The notes under the pieces: generated by a model
The model's input: the letters and a program-made list of their open reading frames with translations, nothing else
Told to the model about the DNA's origin: nothing
Database searches by the model: none
Shown here: positions 58,991 to 64,000 of the stretch, one piece after another
How the letters are laid out: every line of letters starts with the position of its first letter
Numbering within the stretch: the first letter of the stretch is position 1
Made by a program: the position numbers and the translations under genes
DNA from: Casuarina equisetifolia
Taxonomy: Eukaryota > Streptophyta > Magnoliopsida > Fagales > Casuarinaceae
Length of the DNA stretch: 64,000 nt
Assembly: GCA_028551475.1 (NCBI GenBank)
Contig: CM052354.1
Location: 28,047,258-28,111,257 of the forward strand
Direction of reading: 5' to 3'

Positions 58991-59779
58991 AGGGGACCAT
59001 CTAAAAGAGATCTCAATCTGGAGATTTGATGGCTGAGTGGGTCGGAATATCGGAGATTCGCCTTGAATAGCTAAAAGCGCTTGGAATTCTTGGACCTCTA
59101 CTTAAATAGCATGTTTCCCTACAGGGCACCATCCGCAAGAGAAGGCTCTGGATCAATTGGGGGACCATCTAAAATCGGAGATTCGCCTTGAACAGAGAAA
59201 TGCAGTTCGACTTCTTGGACTTCTTTGGACCTCTTCTGTTTAAGGATAGCATGTTTCTCTAACTTATCAAGCTTGGCCTTCTTAGAGTGAAGTACCTTGG
59301 TAGCCTTATATCCCCGAAGTAAGTTTGTTTTCTCTTTCATATAATTTAAATCTTTTTATCCCATTTTTATTTTATATATATGATGTATTAATAGAAAATT
59401 TACATTGAATTCATTTCATTTCTAGTGTTTGCTGTATTATTTGAAACTTTATATTGAATTCTTGTCGAGACTTTTATACCTTAAGACTTTGGTAGGGTAA
59501 TTTATAGGGTACAAACAGTTTCCAAACTAATGGAGCTTGGACTAATTGATAGGGAATTGTGCCCCATCTTTCCATTGACAACCCAACTCCGAGAGTAAAC
59601 CATCTAATCATCAATTCGCCTTTACTTTTATCCTTTATTTCTTCTCCTTCTCGCCCTGGTGGGTACCATTCTCGAGATCAGTCAAGTACTGAACAATGTC
59701 AATGCCAAAATTGGGTGTGTTCATGGACGACAGGGTTAAGGGAATGGAATACATCGAGATGGACAAGTTTTTTTGGTAG

Positions 59780-60218
59780 ATGATCGCCGGCGAGGATTTT
59801 GAGCTCCTAGAGATCCTTATGGGTCTCGGGTCTTGGGCCTTCGGATGCCCCTTTGTAGTACCTTAGCTATGCAAAAGTGGCTAATAGTTTCACTCGCTGG
59901 CCGTATCCCTCACCTTTACTCCTTTCGTTCTCGCCCTTGTCGTAGTCGTTCCCCGGATCAGCCAAGTACGGGAGAACCTGGACAATGTTAACGCCGAAAG
60001 TGGGAATGGCGTCCCTTGATGTCGACACAATCTGGCTATATGATTGCCGGCTAGGATTTGAGCTCCTAGAGTTTAGGCTCGGTAGTTTAACTGGATATTT
60101 TTCATCGATGTTTAGGAATTAATTGTTGTTTGTAATGTTAAAAGATTAGAAAGTTGTGCAAAAGCAATTCATTGATTCCTATCATTTTGTTTCGTTTCCT
60201 CTACCTTGATAATTATAG
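59780..60218 (+). pseudogene. Leader and exon 1 of alpha-type B3 copy 3, cut by copia-2
   Basis: Leader mini-ORF starts at 59780 (MIAGEDFELLEILMGLGS). Exon 1 is at 60006-60081 (MASLDVDTIWLYD, then GFELLEF), with the donor G|GTAGTT intact. The intron follows, colinear with 32448-32582 and 42844-42982, down to the acceptor AG at 60217-60218. The first base of exon 2 should be 60219, but the copia-2 LTR begins there. The B3 exon should lie on the far side of the element, beyond the window. Confidence 0.75.
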
Positions 60219-60652
60219 TGTTAACACAGTAAAGCGCGTCATTCTCCATGGCGTGTGTCAAGCATGCGCACACCACATCATCCACACATCAGCCACCGCC
60301 ACCTGATCATGACCTGCGCCTGGATCCATGACTCGAGCTCACCCATGAGATGACTCGGTTTGTCCCTGATGCTTCTGTCCCTGATGCTTCTGCGAAACCC
60401 TAACCGCCATGAATCTTCCACTCTCAGCGATTCTTACCAAATTTGTTTGTAATTGATTGTAATTAGATGTAATTCTTTATTTAGATTTCAATTGTATCTT
60501 TATATTGTAAAGCTTTTGTAAAGAATTAATTGAATTGGAGTTTTCATCAATGAAATCAAATCTAGGGTTCCTCTCCTCCGCCATTCTTCTTCTTCTTTGA
60601 AATTTTGGCCAAATTAGGTTTCCGATTAGATAATAGATCTCAATTTCTAACA
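60219..60652 (+). repeat. 5' LTR of copia-2
   Basis: Inferred from the TGTTAACA start at the point where colinearity with the paralogous introns ends, and from the primer-binding site directly after ...TCTAACA at 60652. The ends form a short inverted pair (TGTTA/TAACA). The partner LTR is not visible. Confidence 0.8.
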
Positions 60653-60664
60653 TGGTATCACTTG
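60653..60664 (+). other. Primer-binding site of copia-2
   Basis: TGGTATCACTTG directly follows the LTR; TGGTATCA matches the initiator tRNA-Met 3' end. Confidence 0.8.
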
Positions 60665-60696
60665 AGCCACTGGTCAACGCCTCTAATCCGATCCCC

Positions 60697-61376
60697 ATGG
60701 CTTCCAATTCTGATAATTCCCATTCCTCCTCTGTCTTAACCTTTCCCAGTAACCCTAATTCCTCACTGGCGGTCCCCTCCGCCACCTCTTTTGATCGATT
60801 CGACAGGTCCAACTAAGTCCTCTAGTGGACCACCTTATGTCGTTCCTTCTATCTTGGAATCTTATCTAGATTTTGGACAGATTCGAACCAGCTCCTCCCA
60901 AAACCCTCATCGCATCCAACGACTCCTCTAAACCGAATCTCGACTACTCTGCCTAGCTCAACTATGACTAAGCTACCCTTAGTTGGCTCATGGTGACATC
61001 GACCAACGCCGTCGTAGCCCAACTCACCGACATGACCTTTTCAGTGGAAGCGTGGTCGTTTTTGAAATGGACCTACACCGTGCAATCCTTTTCTCGCTTT
61101 ACTGCCATCCGTATGGAACTTCAGTTGATCACGAAGGGCTTTCGCTCGGTTACATAATTCCTCTCATAGATCAAAGATCTCCTGGATCAACTTGGTGCAA
61201 TTGGTGGCAAATTATCAGAGGATGAGTATCGCTCGCAAGTTTTCAGGGGCCTGGGAGACAATTTCGATGACCTAGCCACCTCTATGGCCATCGTCGAAAC
61301 CGCCACCGGCCCCCTTAGCCGTGAAGCATTTCATAGGCTCATCCTTGCTCACGAGGGTCGTCATGATCGAAGTTAG
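60697..61376 (+). pseudogene. copia-2 gag remnant
   Basis: Starts MASNSDNSHSSS at 60697, then stops within about 45 codons. Later frames keep UBN2-type capsid features (AQLTDMTFSVEAW, SRFTAIRMEL, LSEDEYRSQVFRGLGDNF, EAFHRLILAHE). At least three stops or shifts interrupt it, and no zinc knuckle could be found. Confidence 0.75.
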
Positions 61377-61969
61377 CACATTGTTGTCTCCTCTGCCGCC
61401 GCTTTCACGGCCTTCCCCCAGTCACATCAGGGTAGGTTAGGGTTTGGCTTCTCTAACTTAACCCATGCAGGGTTCAATTCAAGGGCCCCTTACCCAGGCC
61501 CGCCTACGCAAAACCACGTGGGCTAGCATGTGGGTTCATACACGGGCCAACCCGCTAGTCCGTACATAGTCCCTATCGCACCCTAGTCTGCGTCTCAGCA
61601 CGCGGGCTTTTATGCTACTAGGCTATCCGCAAGCCAATTCGTGGGCTAACACGCAGGAGATGGTCTTTTCCCTCTCCTGCCGGCCCAGAATTGGCCCAAT
61701 AGATCCAACAATCACGAATCTCGTCGTGGTCACCCTTACTACCACTTATGCCACAAGCCAGGCCTCCGTGTTGCCAACTGCCACGAATGTTTCAACCCAA
61801 CTTTTATGCCACCCTCTCACCTTGGACAAGGCTCATGTTATTCACCCTAAGCCCACTATGCCTATCCCTCAGGCCCAACCCTTTATTACTATGCCCTTCA
61901 AGCCCAATATGCCAACCTTCCTCTTCCTATGTCCCACTATTATCCCCCCAACCCCCCTCCTTCCTCTCT

Positions 61970-64000
61970 CGACCTAGCCTCTTGGCATCCTGACTTTGGT
62001 GCCTCTCACCACATCACAGATCCCACTTCCGCTCTCTCTGGTGTCTCCCCCTACTCTAGTGCCTAACAACTTACTGTGGGTGATGGCGTTTCTCTTCTCA
62101 TCATTTACACAGGTAATCTCCGCACTCCTACCTTTCAACTTAAAAATGTCTTAGTTGTCCCTTCAATTACTAAGAACCTTTTATCTGTCTTTCAATTTTC
62201 CTCTGATAATAATTGTTATTTTTTATTTTTTACCTTTCATTTTTAGGATATTTCATGTCTCATAGGGCAGATCCTCCTCCATGGCACCCTTGATTGTGGC
62301 CTCTATTGAGTCTACTTTCTTGGTGCCTCGTCTCCTCCTCATGCACTCATTACTGTTCACTCCAGTCCTCTTTTGTTATGGCACCATCACCTCAGTCATC
62401 CTTCCTTTGAAGTTCTTGTCCGTCTTTTGAAGTCTACTAACACTACTTTTGTGTCCTCCTCTTTTCCCCTATGTACGGCATGTGCTCTTAGTAAGACGCA
62501 TCGCCAATCCCACCCCCTTCTGAGTCTAAGTCCACTGCACTTCTGCAATTAGTCCATTTTGATGTTTGGGATCCATCTCCTGTAGTGTCTTTGAACGACA
62601 ATAAATACTACGTTTGTTTCACTGATGACTTCTTTCGTTTCTCTTAGCTTTTATCATTTCTTTTCTTGCTCTCAATTCCTTGACATATTTACAGTTTTTC
62701 ATAAATTTATGGAGACTCAACTTCAGTGCAAGTTGCAAGCTATTCAGTGTGATGGCATTCCCGAGTTCCTTTCTTCAGCTTTTCGCTCCTACCTTCAACA
62801 GCATGGTGTTCATCAATGACTCTTTTGCCCATATGCCCCATTTCAAAATGGGATTGCTGAATGCAAGCATCGCCACATAGTTAAGATTAGTCTTACTCTA
62901 CTTACCCAGGCTGCTATTCTCACTCACTTTTGGGACTTCACTTTTGAGATGGCTATCTTCTTCATTAACCATCTCCTGACTTCTATTCTTGGGCATAGCT
63001 CTCCTTGGCAGGTGATGTTTCATCACCCCTATGATCTTTCCTACTTACGGGAGTTTGGTTGTGCAGTTTTTCCCTATCTATGGCCCTACTCACCACAGAA
63101 GCTTGCTCCTCGCTCTCGTGCTTGCATCTTTCTTGGCTATCTCCCTAGCTACTGTGGGTATCACTACTACTACCCTACTACCTATAAATACTTCATTGTT
63201 GCTGATGTTGTTTTTCATGAAGTTATTTTTCCCTATCACACTTTACCTACTCTCTCCTTCTCCCCATCATCTCCAACTGCCGTCTCCCCCCCATTACACA
63301 TCCCTCCTCTTAACCCTTCCCCTATTCCCTTACCCACATACTCTCCCTCTTCTCCCTCCTCAGACCCCACTGGTCCTGAGTCCCCTAGTGCAACTACTCC
63401 ACCCCTTCCTTCCCCCCTCGCCTGTCACCCGCATCTAGGATGGTACCATCGCCCGCTGCACTATTACCTGTGCTCATACCTTTGCCCTTGCTACCAACAT
63501 TTCCTCCCCCTACTTGAACCCACATGTTTCTCTCAGGCTGTTCGAGACTCTCACTGGCATGAAGCTATGGCTGTTGAGTACATTGCTTTGATCCGCAATG
63601 CTACTTGGTCTTTGGTTCCTTTACCCTATGGTGCTCGCCCTATTGGCTGCAAGTGGGTCTACAAGATTAAGTTTCAGGGTTGATGGATCTCTTGAACGCT
63701 ATAAGGCTCGCCTGGTGGCCAAGGGTTTTCACCAACAGGAAGGTATTGACTTCACTGAGACCTTCAGTCTAGTTGCCAAACCTATGACTATTCGTACTAT
63801 CATCTCTCTCGCCTACTTTCACGGATGGCCGATCCGCCAACTTGATATTTCCAATGCCTTTCTTCATAGCTATCTTTATGAGGTTGTCTATATGGTTTAA
63901 CCTCCTAATTTTCTGGATCTTGCTTAGCCTTCTCATGTATGTTGTCTTCATCGTTCTCTCTATGGGCTCAAACAAGCTCCTTGTGCCTAGTACCATCACC
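61970..64000 (+). pseudogene. copia-2 protease, integrase and RT remnants
   Basis: The protease motif is DFGA at 61992-62003 rather than DSGA. The pre-integrase finger follows (WHHHLSHPSF, then CTACALSKTHR). Integrase pieces include VHFDVWDPSP, IQCDGIPEF, FQNGIAECKHRHIV and REFGCAVFPYLWPY. A long Pro/Ser linker (about 63250-63420) leads to [11 protein letters not shown], a one-base insertion near 63675, then [12 protein letters not shown] and [11 protein letters not shown], with the SLYGLKQAP block at the window end. Numerous stops; the catalytic YVDD lies beyond the window. Confidence 0.85.

Larger units (their letters stand above)
60219..64000 (+). mobile_element. Decayed Ty1/copia retrotransposon (copia-2), 3' part outside window
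   Basis: A 434-bp LTR (TGTTAACA start, TAACA end) and a primer-binding site are followed by gag, protease, integrase and RT remnants in the copia order. Many stops and frameshifts are present. Sequence is far from copia-1, so it belongs to another lineage. The element continues past 64000, so the 3' LTR and target-site duplication cannot be checked here. Confidence 0.9.

Overview
The window looks like nuclear DNA from a flowering plant, most likely a eudicot. It is AT-rich, intron-containing and repeat-dense. It carries plant-type single-B3-domain genes, a plant mitochondrial ribosomal protein (uS15m) gene family, and Ty1/copia retrotransposons whose primer-binding sites match initiator tRNA-Met. 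I cannot name the species. No prokaryotic organisation, rRNA, tRNA or CRISPR array was seen.

The backbone is a tandem array of B3-domain genes, all on the + strand, built by repeated segmental duplication. The left part (1-24.1 kb) has three A-type units starting at 1, 14599 and 20812. Each has an upstream flank, a TATA box, a leader exon with a 51-54 codon mini-ORF, an intron and a short B3 exon. A fourth unit (7.6-14.1 kb) has lost its B3 gene and received a complete 5.2 kb copia element with 543-bp LTRs. A more divergent B3 gene lies at 5791-6174.

The right part (25.6-60.2 kb) has three long units. Each pairs a 5' fragment of a uS15m gene on the - strand with a several-kb AT-rich spacer, a leader region containing a minisatellite, and an alpha-type B3 gene on the + strand. 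The B3 genes are at 32369-33055 and 42768-43455; the third, at 60006, is broken. Between them lie two further B3 loci (46289 frameshifted, 50156 intact) and two B3 fragments (34949, 36127). Four uS15m copies are present (25607, 34637, 44712, 51664). All lack the C-terminal S15 RNA-binding domain that defines the family.

The third alpha-type B3 gene is cut exactly at the exon-2 splice acceptor by a second, heavily decayed copia element. This element starts at 60219 and runs off the end of the window.

The most unusual signals are structural. Different minisatellites sit at the same relative position upstream of each long-unit B3 gene. A perfect 15-bp inverted repeat has a loop that is inverted in one of three copies. 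A short Glu/Leu-rich leader module recurs at nearly every B3 locus. All coordinates are from reading the sequence by eye; gene models with introns are predictions.
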